64,000 bases of DNA from Notospermus geniculatus (taxonomy: Eukaryota > Nemertea > Pilidiophora > Heteronemertea > Lineidae), in the NCBI GenBank assembly GCA_002633025.1, contig NMRB01000423.1, positions 1 through 64,000 on the forward strand, read 5' to 3'. Shown here one piece after another: positions 35,516 to 47,824 of this stretch. The notes under the pieces are model-generated. The model made no database searches. It saw only the letters and a list, made by a program, of their open reading frames with translations, and had not been told where the DNA came from. A program made the position numbers and the translations under genes. The stretch's first letter is position 1, and each line of letters begins with the position of its first letter.

Positions 35516-37859
35516 GAGAATGGGGACATGGTCCCTATCTGGGTCGCGATGGTGTTTTTCTACTTTTGGCACCGGGTGAGGATTTTTACCTCACTCCTTT
35601 TCATCCACAAATAGTTTACGTGAGTGGATGAAGAGGCCCGGAGCAAGGCAAAAACTCGACTGTGGGAGGATGGGGTATTATGTCAGCTTGACACATGAAG
35701 ACTTCCTGGGCTTGACAAAAAGGAAAGCCTGGCCAGGCCCAGGGCACCATTATGCCCCCACCCCCGCACCCGCACCTTAAATCCGATGGCGGTTTGAGGC
35801 AAAGCTACTGCCCATCTACTGCATATGATGAGGCCTATTTGATTCACCCCTGCCAATCATTGTAAACAATACCACTCATCAATGATGTCCGCCTAGTGTT
35901 GTTTTTCTATCAATAGGAGTGGCAGGGATGCAAAAGTGCGAAGCACGGTATACGCCGCTGCAGGGTTGCAAATTACAATATAGCTAAGGTTCAGAGATGC
36001 AATACAAGTCAGTTCATGTAATTTTATCCGTGATACTAAACACCCTCCAGGCTCCTCTTTCATGATAGGTACAACACACCTGCACTTTAATAAGGGCATC
36101 AATAACACCAACACTGCTGTCGATATCAAAGGGAGAATACAAGCCACATATTTTGGTTGGTTCAGTTTTTTTCACCTCGAGCACTGTCCTAAATTGTGAG
36201 GCGTCCGAATTACAGATCAAATTTAGAACGTCCGTTCACAATCATCTGATCAATAAGAAACCTCATTATAGATTCAGCTTTGCAAATATTGCAAGTTGAA
36301 TGGTTTATTTATGAAAAAAATGATGGTGGGGGGACGTTTGAAGGCATGAACCCCAAACATGCCACCCATGTTCAAGGAGTGGCGTCACTTGCATTGCCAG
36401 ACTCTCCATTCCCCCAAAGCGTCTTAACTTCCACATTGAATTACATTTCACTCCCAGATTAATATACATGGTAAGACATGAATTTCATGGGCAAATGAAC
36501 AATTAATTTTGCATCTTAATCTTCACCAACACAGGGTGAATCCAAATTCTTCTTCCCAATTTGAGGTCTTCTGACTTCAGGAAGAATTACTATTTTAGCT
36601 ACTGGCTCTTGATGATCACCCAGGATTTTTCGGAAGCAGCAGTATGCCAAATCGGCCCAGGCAGAGGACGTTAGTGCGAACTTGCATGCAGAGCAGTGCC
36701 TTTACTATTGAAAGGCAGATATTATGACAAGAAAACAACTAATTTATTCAGTTCTATGACTAGAAGTGAGTCACTAACCAGGCCTTTGAAGAACGGTTGG
36801 TCACGCTATCAGCACATTGAACTTCTCGAGTCATGAAAAGATGGCGGCCATTTCTGACAGCTAAGATTTCAACATAGAATCAGTCTAGCTCAGGTGTTAC
36901 CACTGGTTATGTATGAGTTGGACAGGACACCAGGCTCATCATGTTGGTTCCTGATTCTGCCACCAGGGGGAGGGATACTAAGGCATACCTCATTCATAGA
37001 GTGGCACTTTAAATCCAAAATTACAGCCAACGTTTTTTTCTGAGATATTTTATACTCAAACAACGTATACTTATTGTTTTTTTCTTATCTTTTTCGTTCA
37101 TCAAATGGAAGGAAAAACAGAACATGACAGGAGCCTAAAATACTGTAATGTGATACTCAGAAACATGGATTTCGAAATAGATCTTACGATACCATAAACC
37201 GAGGGGTTTAGATTACATGGGGAATACTGGGCACCTGTTCATCACAGTACAGATCTCTTACAACCTTCTTCCTTTATGAAAAATACTTGAAAGATGGCCA
37301 ATGTTCAGTTCTCCAATGTTTTCGAAAAAATGTCCACACACAGCGAGCATGTGCACACTATTTGGAAGTCTAGAAACATAACTCCTGATGAAGTTAACCT
37401 TTAATTCATTTTTTAAGTTGAATAAAATCATTACCCCAAACAAAGATTCCACATTGTCTGTTATCTATGAAATTAGACAAGAACACGAGATTTGATTTTT
37501 TCCAATTATTTTCAAAGTGTAATCTGATATCTTTCATACGACGATGGATTATTCCGATATGCAATCACCGCATTTGCATGGAACGGTCTAGAAATAAAGT
37601 GGCTTTTTAAACCGCATTGATTTTTTGTGCTAACGCTGTGGTTTGTTCTAGAATAGCACTTCACAACAACTCAAAAGGGTTTGTGCCACCACATCAGAGC
37701 ATCTTCACAGACAGAAGTGTTTCACAAACAAGTGTAAGGATGGCGTGAGGACACAGAATTGGTTAGGGACATCATCTTTGAAGGGCATATTTGTGATTGG
37801 ATACGACCAAAATGTTGAACTATCCTGCCGAAATCTCCCCATAAGACAAAAACATTAAG

Positions 37860-38058
37860 CACCCAGATGATGTATCAGCACCCTGATCATATCAGTCTAA
37901 TGTATCAGCATCCAGCCTATTTCAACCCAATGTATCATCACTGACTGATAGCAGCCTAAAGTATCAGCACCCAGCTGATATGAGCCTAAAGTATCAGCAC
38001 CCGGCGAATATCAGCCTAAAGTATCAGCACCTAGCTGGTGTCAGCACCCAACTGATAN
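37860..38058 (+). repeat. ~30-bp tandem repeat, collapsed by a single n (copy A)
   Basis: Units of TATCAGCACCCAGCTGATAT + CAGCCTAATG. The array stops at a single n (38058) and jumps to TTTTTGCTACTCCTCTGAG. In copy B the same array continues for over 150 bp more before that sequence. Confidence 0.88.
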
Positions 38059-38881
38059 TTTTTGCTACTCCTCTGAGCTCTCCAACTTTGACTCCATCGC
38101 CAAACAAAGTTCGGGAGAAAGTAAAACTCGAGTACAACCAAGGGAGGAGTGAGCCAAAGTCAGCTTAGTATAACAAACCCCACCAAACATGGACAAAACT
38201 GTTAATCCTATCCCGAGCTGAAAGAAGATTCCCCAAGACCCTCCATCTGATAATTTCATCACAATAATTATGCAGCGCCTCTGAATTTAATCCGATTCAG
38301 CCCTTATGGATTGAAATTTGACAGTGGTGGAACACTATCCGCCCAGGCAAATACGGCTCGGGTGGTGTACCCCTGGGCACATCTCATCTCTGAACAGACC
38401 ACCAGGTACTCAAGTTGTAATCATATTGAATTTGTCTCAAATAGCTGGGTTGGGTTCCAATATGGAATCTACTTCATACAAACGAAATGATCACGATGCC
38501 TGAAAATGGCACGTTTTCACGAAATCGACAGCGTATTTCAAATCGTTGTAATCCTATACTCCCAAGTGTACTTTAAACCAGTGTATAGTATTACTGTTAT
38601 CAATAACAGCATATGTATGAAAGGCATTCTTCAGACTCAACAGATGAAATATCAATAACAACTGTGTGATTGTTTGAAATTAAATCAACTGGAGTTTGAT
38701 TTGGATCGAATCGACACACGCCCTGTTCAACTGCTCACAGGCCCTGTAATCAACCAACGCCAGACGGCATTTTTAACTTCCAGGGCATTTTACTCAATAC
38801 CTTTTCAATAGATCATGGCTGACCTTATGAACATTCAATGGACTTAACACACAGATGCAAAACACTCTTGTTCTTATACTG

Positions 38882-39165
38882 TACTAGACTGGTTCCCGTC
38901 TTTGCCGCTGCACTGCTGGCGCTCCCGTTCCGCTAGCTGAGCGCCATAAATGTGCAGCGGCAACGACGGGAACCAGTCTAGTGTGAGACGGTTTGTAAGT
39001 CGCAAAAATTTATCACGAACGTGGAGGTGATCAATTATAATTTGTACATGAGTTGAAATAGGACTATGTAAGAAAGGAAAATGGTATATTTCTAGGTGAG
39101 CCGATGTCGGCAGACGGGAGCTATCTGCACACAAACACTACCGTCACATTCCTTAAATTATAGTA
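38882..39165. mobile_element. Sequence present only in copy A, with fold-back
   Basis: Begins CTAGACTGGTTCCCGTC and has an inverted partner GACGGGAACCAGTCTAG about 110 bp later, plus ~175 bp of further sequence. Copy B reads straight through (ACTGTATGACCTCGG). It may be an insertion in A or a deletion in B. Confidence 0.7.
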
Positions 39166-39179
39166 GGATGACCTCGGCA

Positions 39180-39629
39180 AATAGACAGAGCATTCAATGG
39201 ACTGAAATTGTGAGACATTTACACACTAGAGCACACTCTATTGTTTGTGGTTAACCTAATATGAACTCTTGAGATAGAGTGAGCATTCAACACTGTGAGA
39301 CAGTCTAGAGCACAGCACTCTATTGTTTGTGGTTAACCTTTTTTGAACAGCCTGGAAATAGAGTGAGCATTCAATGGACTTTAGCTGTGAGAAACTTTAC
39401 ACACTAGAGAACACTCTATTGTTTGTGGTTGACCTTTCTGGGAATAGAGTGAGCATATTCAACAGACTGAAGCTGTGAGACACTTTAAACACTAGAGCAC
39501 ACTCTATTGTCTGTGGTTGACCTTTCTGGGAATAGAGTGAGCATTCAATGAACTGAAGCTGTCAGACACTTTACACACTAGAGCACACTCTATTGTTTGT
39601 GGCTAATCTTTTATGAACTCTTTGAGATA
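39180..39629 (+). repeat. ~90-bp tandem repeat, five units (copy A)
   Basis: Units contain GAGTGAGCATTCAATGGACT, ACACACTAGAGCACACTCTA and TTGTTTGTGG. Also in copy B at 55443-55909. Confidence 0.92.
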
Positions 39630-40368
39630 AGCCGTGGTTACACCTATCCAAAATCCCCGGGGTTTTTGAGACACGGGGTTTTTCCGAACCAGAAAAAACA
39701 CGGCGTTGACACGGCAAGCGGTTACACTACTTAAAATGCGATTGGTAATAAGTTCCGTATCCCGGCGATAGGGGCACTGCATGTAGGCAACTCCGCATAA
39801 TTAAGTGGCTGCTGGAGGCGTGAAATAGCCTATACGCATGCGCTTCACTCATCAATTTGCATCGCCGTCTGTCGGGGTGCGTGGAAATCAATGTGCATCG
39901 CCGTCTGTCGGGGTGCGTGGAACTAGAAATAGACACGGGGATTTTGTGGTTACACTACATAGAATCTCCGTGCTTAAAACAGCCCTGGCGTTGCCCCTTC
40001 GAGATCGCTGGGGCTAATAAGCACGGAGATTTCAGACACGGGTCTATTTAGACCCGGCGATTTACAGGTGTAACCGCAAAATCCCCGCGGAAAGCACGGA
40101 GATTTATGTAGTGTAACCACAGCTAGTGACTCTTCGGTCATTTCTGAATTGGCACACATTGTCGGAGGCGCGAAAACGACGTCATTTAATGGCTGCGCCA
40201 TCTGTCGCCGTGCGAAGAACTAACGAACACACGGGGATTTCGAAAAGCACGGCGAGATTGCCGTGTCTCAAAACCCCGCGTTTTCAGACACGGGTTTCTT
40301 GAAGCCCGGCAATTCATATAGGTGTGACCACAAAAAACCCGGGGATTTTATGTAGTGCAACAACGGCT
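39630..40368. mobile_element. GGTTACACCTAT-family MITE, longer composite in copy A
   Basis: The left end AGCCGTGGTTACACCTATCC follows ATA. A first right end (ACCACAGCT) is at 40124, but family sequence continues to a second right end (ACAACGGCT) at 40368, followed by ATC. Contains a 30-bp direct duplication (CATCGCCGTCTGTCGGGGTG...) near 39860-39920. Homology to copy B stops at the first right end. Confidence 0.8.
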
Positions 40369-40505
40369 ATCCAGAAGTATTATTTATTGGGAGGTTGAGA
40401 TCAGCGACTAATAACGGATTCTTATACGTATGCGGATCGAAGTGTACACAAAATTTGTCCTCGTTGTACAGAATGGGGAACTTTTCTGCCGTCGGTGGCC
40501 TTTAA

Positions 40506-40867
40506 GGCCCGTTTCCACTAGGGCGTTTTTGCGCGGCCCATGACGCCGCGTTTTCGTGAGCGGAAATCCGCTGAGAATGCTGTAATGGATATCCCTTTAT
40601 CCCTTTCCACTTGAGCGAGACGGTGAAAACGATCGAAAATTGCGCAACGGAGACCGCCGGCGGACAAAAGCCGATTGCTCGAATAGCATTCAAAGCGTAT
40701 TCCGCGGCGTACTTCTGTACATTCCGAGCTGTATTCGGTGCACGGTGTATGGTGTATGAAACGCCCTAATGGAAACCCCTCCAGAAAATGACCACCGCCG
40801 CGATATCCGTCGCGCAAAAACGCGTCGTTTTTCCGCGAGCGAAAAAACGCTCTAGTGGAAACGGGCC
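40506..40867. mobile_element. GC-rich MITE, GGCCCGTTTCCACTAG ends
   Basis: Ends GGCCCGTTTCCACTAGGGCG and CTCTAGTGGAAACGGGCC. Many GCGTTTT-type words inside. Its terminal GGCCCGTTT resembles the internal end at 28277 in the double fold-back MITE. Confidence 0.85.
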
Positions 40868-41200
40868 TTGCTAGGTCCTTGCACACCAAAAACGCGCGTT
40901 GAACGCCGCGGAAAACGCCGCGGTTTCCGCCCACATACAGGGGTCAAACCTCCCGCGTGAAACGCTGCGGGAGACGTGCATTTTCCGGGGCAAGCACACT
41001 GGATAACTACAAATGTTATTTCGGGCGTGCCAAAAGTCCCTAATTGATGACTGAAAAATATCATGCCTAAAAAGCCATAGAATACCCCAAAACACGAAGT
41101 TGTTTGAGAATTAGAGCAATTTTAACGAATAGTTAGTTGGGAACTATTTGACATCATGCCGCGGGTGCCAGCCTCGATGTGATTCGCCTCAAAATTAGTA

Positions 41201-41654
41201 TACCGTAGAGTCGGTTCTATAACATCAATGCACTATATGCCGAAGTACCGCCCCCAGTTCATTGTTATACATGTATCAGAGCCCGTTTCCCGCCTGCATT
41301 GATTGACCAATGGCGCACAGGAGAAGGCCTGGGTGGTGGGATATCACTAGGCCTATATTGTCAGTCAAATGCCGCAGTATACAACTTGTATCAATAAAGA
41401 ATGCACTCACGCACGCACGCAAAATCCAAAGCTTTTGTCAACCACTGACAACACAGCTGTGGAATTCTTGAATGCATGGTGAAATGGATCTGTATTCCAA
41501 AAACCCACAATCCGTAAATAGCGCCTAGTACTGACGGGCTATTCAAATCCCCGTCACGAATGTCACTCTTGACCAACATGTGACCACTACGTAGTAAAAT
41601 GGGCGTTGGTAATCTTGAATTATGGATTGATGTTATAGAACCGACTCTACGGTA
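41201..41654. mobile_element. MITE with TACCGTAGAGTCGG ends in spacer
   Basis: TACCGTAGAGTCGGTTCTAT... and ...ATAGAACCGACTCTACGGTA, ~30-bp arms, with TA on each side. Tc1/mariner-like target site. Confidence 0.88.
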
Positions 41655-42060
41655 TATCGATGCGCTGATGTAACCAAACCCCTGACAACGCGCATGCGCA
41701 GTATTCCTAAAGTAGCACCGGTCGCAGCCCTTTCCACTGAGGACGAGTTTGACGAGATTGGCCGCAGTTGTCAAAACTATGAACGGGTTAGAGTGCAATG
41801 GTACCACAGTCAAAACTGCCGCTTGAGTAGCTTGTGATGGCCTGGTCCGTGCTTACCAGGGCCAATAATGCTATAGCGTCGGCCCTGATGGAAAAATGAA
41901 ATACAAAATACAAATACAAATACTGCCATAATCTGCACGGTCTTCTGAGCACGGAGATGACGCTTGTATATTTATAGCTTATTTGTCCTCTCAGCTGAAT
42001 CAACTTGCTTCTCATAATCATGTCGGGAATGTGCGGCACGAACCTAAGATGTGTCCCTTA

Positions 42061-42221
42061 AGGGCACCGCACACGAGCGACAAAATCTGGGCGACCGCCT
42101 ACGAGACTGGTGGCGCGACTAGACATCAGCCAATCAGAAGCGCCAAATCTTGTCGCTTTGGCAGTCGGAAGCCAAGTCGGCCGACAAATCGGTCAAAATT
42201 GTCGCTCGTGTGCGGTGCCCT
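42061..42221. mobile_element. 161-bp MITE with TTA duplication (copy B)
   Basis: Orthologous or paralogous insertion to 25695-25855, flanked by TTA at 42058-42060 and 42222-42224. Confidence 0.88.
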
Positions 42222-42430
42222 TTAGGTGATGTGGTATCACCTTAGATGAGCAGGGTCTACTCCCTTGACCCCGTGCCAAATTCTTTCAGCAGCTTTCAAG
42301 ATTTTCACCAAAAAACAGCCATCTACACAGACACTGAGTTGCCCTGTTGCCAATGACCTTTCCTATCAAGTGAGTTTGGCTAATCAACATACCGGTAGGT
42401 ACAAAACCAGAGGCAATAGAAGTTAATCCC

Positions 42431-42649
42431 AATAGAGGAATCCCACGTGACGTCGTAAAGTCCACTCTGGACGTCAAATTGACCACGATGTTTCCTAAAG
42501 GAACGTCACAATCCCGCAATGACATTTCGTGTGCTGTCGCTTCACGTCAGGCGTGATATCAATCCACGTGTAGCACCCTATTGACGCCAGTTTGCGTCAT
42601 TTTGACGTCCAGTCACATGATTTGATGACGTCAGTGGGATTCCTCTATA
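42431..42649. mobile_element. Fold-back MITE rich in TGACGTCA (copy B)
   Basis: Same element as 26065-26282 with AATAGAGGAATCCCACGTGA at the left end. Confidence 0.78.
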
Positions 42650-43476
42650 GGAGCTGTCAATCAGTTGACCAATGGGGATCCAAGCTACGATAGAGGGCAG
42701 CACACCGAAACCAGGTCCTATACAATGGACACCTTTTGTGCGGAAAATTGATCAGGACCGGGATGTCAGTTTCATTTCAATAGTTTTAACCACTAGTGAC
42801 ACCTATTGAGGAAGTTGGCTAGGGTCCCCATTGGTGTCACTATGGCCCAATTGGAGCTGCCAGTGAGTTCACCAATAGGTGTCACTACGGCCCAATTCAA
42901 TGCATATAAGCGGACCCATTCATTCTTGATCGAGCACCAATCACGTGGATTTTCCTGTGTATTGGTCAGCGAGAATTTTGCTGCCATCTTTTGGCAATAT
43001 GCACGGCTGACTGCTCCTATTCAATGCCTAGCGGACCCATTCATGATTGATTGAGCACCAATCAGGAAAATTTTCTATTTTATTGGTCTGCTAGAACTTT
43101 GCTGCTGTTTTTTGTGAGAAGCATGGCTGACCACTCCTATTGAAGAAAGGCCAACAGTAAGTGGCAGAGAGAGCACACTGCCCACCATGGCTGACTTCTT
43201 GTGTCCATGACCTCCTCTCAAATGCCCACCTCATTATCTGAGATGATGATTAACAATGCAGACCCCGACTCTGATCAAACACCGATCGTATTTCTAACTT
43301 ATTTAGTCAGATTGAAATCCAATACCCAGGGTGCGTGGATTCATTCGTGCCAGCAGTGAGAGACAAGACCTTGATCAACTCACAGATAGGGTTCTCTCGG
43401 TCGGGGTGGGTTCCTCAGCTTGCTGTAGGTGGCAGTGTATCCGCAGATAAAGATGTTACAAGTTAACAATGTTGTA

Positions 43477-44044
43477 ATGCTTAGTTCCCACTATCACGAA
43501 TCGCCCCATGATTGAAATCGTGGTCTTAATCGTGGAGAAATTGTGGTGATCCTATCAGATCTTGAGGTCAGTCGTGGCAATCGCGTTGATCGTAGGAAAG
43601 TTTTGGACGGTTATGCTGGGTTCCCCCCACTATCACGAATCACGCCATGATTGAAATTGGAATAGTCGTGGTGATCCTATCAGATCTTATCAGATCTTGA
43701 GATCAACCATGGCAATCGTATTGATCATAGAAAAGTTTTGGACCGTTCAAAAATTTTCTACGATCAACATGATTGCCCTCAAGATGTGATAAGATCTGAT
43801 AGGATCACCACGATTACTCCACGATTAAGACCACAATTTTAATCGTGGCGCGATTCGTGCCACCTGAAATTGACCAATGACCATATCGCATCCAAGCACA
43901 CCAAATCGTACCAGAACGTATTGACTCGCATCACCTCGTATCCAAACGTGAAACTTCAGAGAAGTAAACAAATATTCCACGATCAGCTACAAATGGCCAA
44001 TCGTGACGTTCGTAACGGACCGCACGACAGTGGGAACTCAGCAT
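43477..44044. mobile_element. ~570-bp fold-back element (copy B)
   Basis: Same element as 27102-27660; here GATCCTATCAGATCTTATCA shows a small internal duplication absent from copy A. Confidence 0.85.
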
Positions 44045-44332
44045 AAGGCATGACCCTGAGTCATTGTGAAGTGATCTTGGGTCATAGCTGACACAGATTA
44101 CGGCAATCCGACAAATTCCTCCAATTTTGTATTGTCTGTGTGACTCCAGATCATCTTCACAAATACAGTGCATCCCAATATCTCTCACAGCTACGGCTCG
44201 AGATTATCCTAACAACTGCAGCACTCTCAGCTACGACTCGAGATCACATCACGAGGAAAGGATAACATGACTTACAACGTCTTTTGCATATGTAACCACA
44301 GTGTCACCAATGCCACTCTCAGCTGCAACTTG

Positions 44333-44709
44333 CAGGGCTCACACTTGGGTCTAAAATTAGGCAGAAATAATGTCTCCCTCCTCAAAATTTTGGGAGACTT
44401 CACTCTCAAGAGGGAGACTTCACATAAAGTTTGTGGACGACATACATGTATCTAACAAAGTTGTTTGATTTCCGCCTCCTTGCAAGAAATTAACACTTCA
44501 TGATGATATTTTAGGGCATTTAGGAGCAGATTTAGGCATTATGGCGTGCAGAAAATGCTTCAGAGGGGATCATAGCCTATACCCCTAAAAAAAAATTTAA
44601 AAATTTTGTTTTTTTGGGCAACTTTATGTCTCCCTGGGAGTTATTTTGGGAGATTTGGGGCAAAATTTTCGCCACACGTCGCCCACATCACCCCCAAATG
44701 TGAGCCCTG
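44333..44709. mobile_element. 377-bp element present only in copy B
   Basis: Ends CAGGGCTCACACTTGGG and CCCAAATGTGAGCCCTG, flanked by AACTTG on both sides; copy A has the single unfilled AACTTG site. CAGGG...CCCTG ends recall hAT, but the duplication seen is 6 bp rather than 8, so the superfamily is open. Confidence 0.88.
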
Positions 44710-44924
44710 AACTTGAGACCACATCACAACCACTCGAGCTCATGTTAATGTCTTATTTTGCGGATGCAGCCGCCCATAGCAGTGCGTATTCAAGGAGTGG
44801 TGAGAACAATTGTTCATAATGATGATCATCTCCGGCCTGACTTGGCTCTACCCACTGACAAGCTACAGATCATCGATATCAGATATCTCTCCTGAATATG
44901 AAGTGACAATGAAGTGAAACCTAC

Positions 44925-45005
44925 CTGAATTCTTGGTTCCATCACTGAGTGCAGCGGCAATTGTCTGGTAGTGTGAGGCAAGGGATGTCTCACTGGTCTC
45001 TGAGC
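44925..45005 (-). CDS. SOBP: SOBP internal exon '3' (copy B)
   Basis: The duplicate of the 28730-28810 exon inside copy B, also 81 bp, with the same acceptor (TTTTTTCAG) and donor (TTCAG|GTAGGT) and the same 27-residue product. The only coding difference seen is TCG versus TCC for one Ser. Neighbouring intron differences include a GAAGTGACAATG versus GAAGTGACGGTG change just past the donor. If both copies are physically real, the gene has two exon 2-3 cassettes in a row. If this is haplotype redundancy, it is simply the other allele. Confidence 0.78.
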
Positions 45006-45235
45006 CTGAAAAAATAGTGATCAACAAATTATGTTTGGTCGTATTAATCATGTGTTGATTTTCTTGTCCAAAGGATGAGATGGGCCATCATGGATCAGAT
45101 TCCTCGCTGAAATGCAAAGAAAAAGCATCTAACGGCACCCAAGTTTTGAACTTCCCACAGGAGACACATCAACTCTCATCTGATGATCTGCAGTCCTGGC
45201 CTGAGAGTTGGGTTTCGAGGAAGCATGTACCGGTA

Positions 45236-45435
45236 TACTGTAAACCGTGAAATTTTTGCGGCACTAATTGTACGCGATTTTCGTACTTCACAAATTCGCG
45301 AAGAATACATTTCGCGATATGGCCCTTGAGCTTCAGAAATTTTTAAGGCCCAGTGATTTTCGCGCACTTTAAGTTCGTGTTTTGACCCCTCATTGCGAAA
45401 ATAAAACGCTCGCGAAAATTTCACGGTTTACAGTA
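45236..45435. mobile_element. MITE, TACTGTAAACCGTGAAATTT family, only in copy B
   Basis: 200 bp with both family ends, inserted at a TA. Copy A has the uninterrupted TTTACACCAAAATT site. Confidence 0.92.
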
Positions 45436-47286
45436 CACCAAAATTGGCTGTAGAAGGCCATGTGGCCACATATTTCAAATGTTCCTGTTTCAACGGCACA
45501 GATGCAACCAAGAGGGTTAGGGTGAAGCGTCTGCGAAACCAAAGTGTTAGGTCGATGTATCAAAAACTGGTGATGGCCATGTACCCACCCATAGTACTTT
45601 CCAAATCCATGCCTGTCATTAGCTCTCTGTTTTCTGACCGGAGGGTTGGGGTATGAATGAAACATCAGAAAGATTACGGGAAGTTTTGATGGTCGCTGCC
45701 CCCACCACCTGCGTAACAATTTAGCACACGGTTACAATATCCCTATCACATGAATCAGAGAGCCAGACCCACCCTTCGCCAGTCAGGCTTTAGGGAGGGG
45801 TTGACATCATACCATGTTATTTACTTACAAACTGCTGACAACTATCATCAGCTCCGATATCATGGGAGGTACCGTAGCTCAGTTTAGCTCCAAAGTAAAT
45901 GAGATCAATGCAATTGGATGTCAGTTGGTGGATCTACTGACACAAACAAACATCATATGACCACACTATCATGACTATATATGTAACTGATAATAGATAC
46001 TTAATGTTATGGCTAGGATTTCAAACATTGGAATAATAGGTACCCTAAGGGTAACTTGAGCAGTCTTCGGTCAGTCGTGTGATGGGGAATGGTTGGGGAA
46101 ATTCATTAGTGGTGGTGTGCTGCAAATGGATTCCGAGTAGTCAGTGACGTCTTGGCAGGGATAGAAATAACTGTGCCCACCGTCAAGTGCTGAAAAGCGT
46201 CTCGGCAGACATGGCTGAGAGAGACGGCGGTGATCAATATCTCAACGCCATCTTTTCCTCACTTTTAGCATCACTGATCATGTCAATACTATAGTAAGCT
46301 GACTTGAGCGAAGCCTCTGCTTGGAGAAGGCAGACCTACTGTATGTTTCAATACTCCTGTCATTATTGGACAAATCATCAAGTCACCATGGGCTTTAGAT
46401 AATTTTGGCGGGCAAAGAGTATCATACTCTTCTATTCAGAATTTGAAAGAGTATTTTCACTCTTCAAAGGAGTATTCCATAAGTAAAGTATTGCAAACTG
46501 ATGAATCTCAAGGAGTATTTCACACTTTCAGTTCAGGAATGGAGGAGTATTTTGAGATTTCAAGGAGTATTTTAAGCAAATATTCCTCTTATCTTAAACT
46601 CCCAACTACTCCAATGATAGAGTAGAACCTCCTTAGTGGACACCTCTGCCAGGAGGACACCTCTCTATTCAGGACACCAAAGTTCAGCCCAAATTGGTCA
46701 TTTCTATTCATTTTGGCCTCTAATCAGGACACCTCTCAATTAAGGCCAGAATCATACAGTTCTGAAGGTGTCCATGGGAGGGGTGTCATTCTATAGTAGG
46801 ACAAATGTATGATCTGCAACAGGAAAAAACTATAAACAAACTAATTACTTCATCTGATTACCATGACAGGTCATCATTTCATCCCTTTTTGTCGCTTAAA
46901 AAGACCAGTCATCTGAAACCTAATAGTGAATGAGTAATCATCATGTCAATCAAAATCTCATATCTCGTTACATCACGATCATCAAACTAATATCAGTCAG
47001 ATGACGGCCATTAAATATCAGATATAATGGTTTCATTTGACAGGAGAGTCAGGGGTGTGATGGGGACACTGTTCAAAATATCCTGAGGTCATAAGTCGTC
47101 CTTTGCACTTGATCCCTACGTCATCGTAACGCACGGTGACGTAAGAAGCGAGCCCTAAGGATCACTGATGACCTCACGATGTGTTAGAAAGGGCCAACTG
47201 TCGGTGAATTCGCCTGTACAAACTGGCACTTAAGCAAGCAGCAAAGCCTAGCAAGGTTCTACGAATATGGACCCGCGTTTCATAAA

Positions 47287-47381
47287 ATATTCATAAAACT
47301 GCTTAAGTCTAAGTGTGACACTTATCTTGTTCAACACAAAATATAAGTATCACACTTTGACTTCAGTAGTTTTATGAATAT
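47287..47381. mobile_element. Small fold-back element only in copy B
   Basis: ATATTCATAAAACTGCTTAA... pairs with ...GTAGTTTTATGAATAT. Absent from the matching place in copy A. Confidence 0.75.
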
Positions 47382-47390
47382 CGCCCAGGG

Positions 47391-47484
47391 GCCTGTTTCG
47401 TAAAGTGACTTTAACCTAATAGTACCATTAACTTCAATGCATTTTCCATTTGGTTAAAGGTACCATTAGGTTTAAGTCACTTTA
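47391..47484. mobile_element. Second small fold-back element only in copy B
   Basis: GCCTGTTTCGTAAAGTGACT... pairs with ...AGTCACTTTATGAAACAGGC. It lies next to the previous element, ~65 bp from the SOBP exon '2' donor. Confidence 0.78.
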
Positions 47485-47550
47485 TGAAACAGGCACCTGT
47501 CCAGGTATTCTCTCTATCTTAATAGACCCTTGACATCCTTAAGTTCTTAC

Positions 47551-47824
47551 CTGGACTTCTTGTTTTCCTGACATACGGTGCATCGCTGTCACCATCCTCC
47601 CTTTCATCCATCAAATCCATGTCATCATCGTCATCATCATCATCATCATCTGTCCCATCAACCTCGATATCAAAATCACCATCATCGTCATCATCAGATG
47701 AAACATGCTTTTTCTTCTCCGACTCTGTGTACTTTTGTAACTTCAATCGTTCTGCCTCATCGTGATCGAGCTTCCCGTAACCATACAAACCGAGGAGTTC
47801 GTTCATCGTGTCTTCAGCGTAATC
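47551..47824 (-). CDS. SOBP: SOBP N-terminal region exon '2' (copy B)
   Basis: The duplicate of 31413-31689, 274 bp, acceptor TTTATTTAG and donor CCAG|GTAAGA. The encoded residues are identical to copy A apart from one Asp fewer in the acidic run (10 versus 11). I counted about 15 base substitutions between the two exons and every one is synonymous, so the protein sequence has been held constant. Because it starts in phase 0 and ends in phase 1, a transcript containing both exon '2' copies in series would lose the frame. A functional mRNA can therefore use only one exon 2-3 pair. Confidence 0.92.

Larger units (their letters stand above)
25561..40125 (+). repeat. Large direct duplication, copy A (14.6 kb)
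   Basis: Aligns in order and orientation with 41927-56369, starting at CATAATCTGCACGGTCTTCT and ending at the terminus of a MITE (...ACCACAGCTA). It carries SOBP exons '2' and '3'. It differs from copy B by scattered substitutions, indels and present/absent mobile elements. Over long stretches (e.g. 32400-33000) almost no difference is seen. Confidence 0.95.
40126..41926. other. 1.8-kb spacer between duplication copies
   Basis: Not repeated after copy B or before copy A. It holds the end of a composite MITE, two further MITEs (40506-40867, 41201-41654) and a GC-rich stretch with GCGCG/CCGCGG words (40868-41000). Confidence 0.8.

Noticed and set aside
40518-40934. 138-residue minus-strand ORF
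   Set aside because: Covers a GC-rich inverted-repeat MITE; composition explains the open frame.
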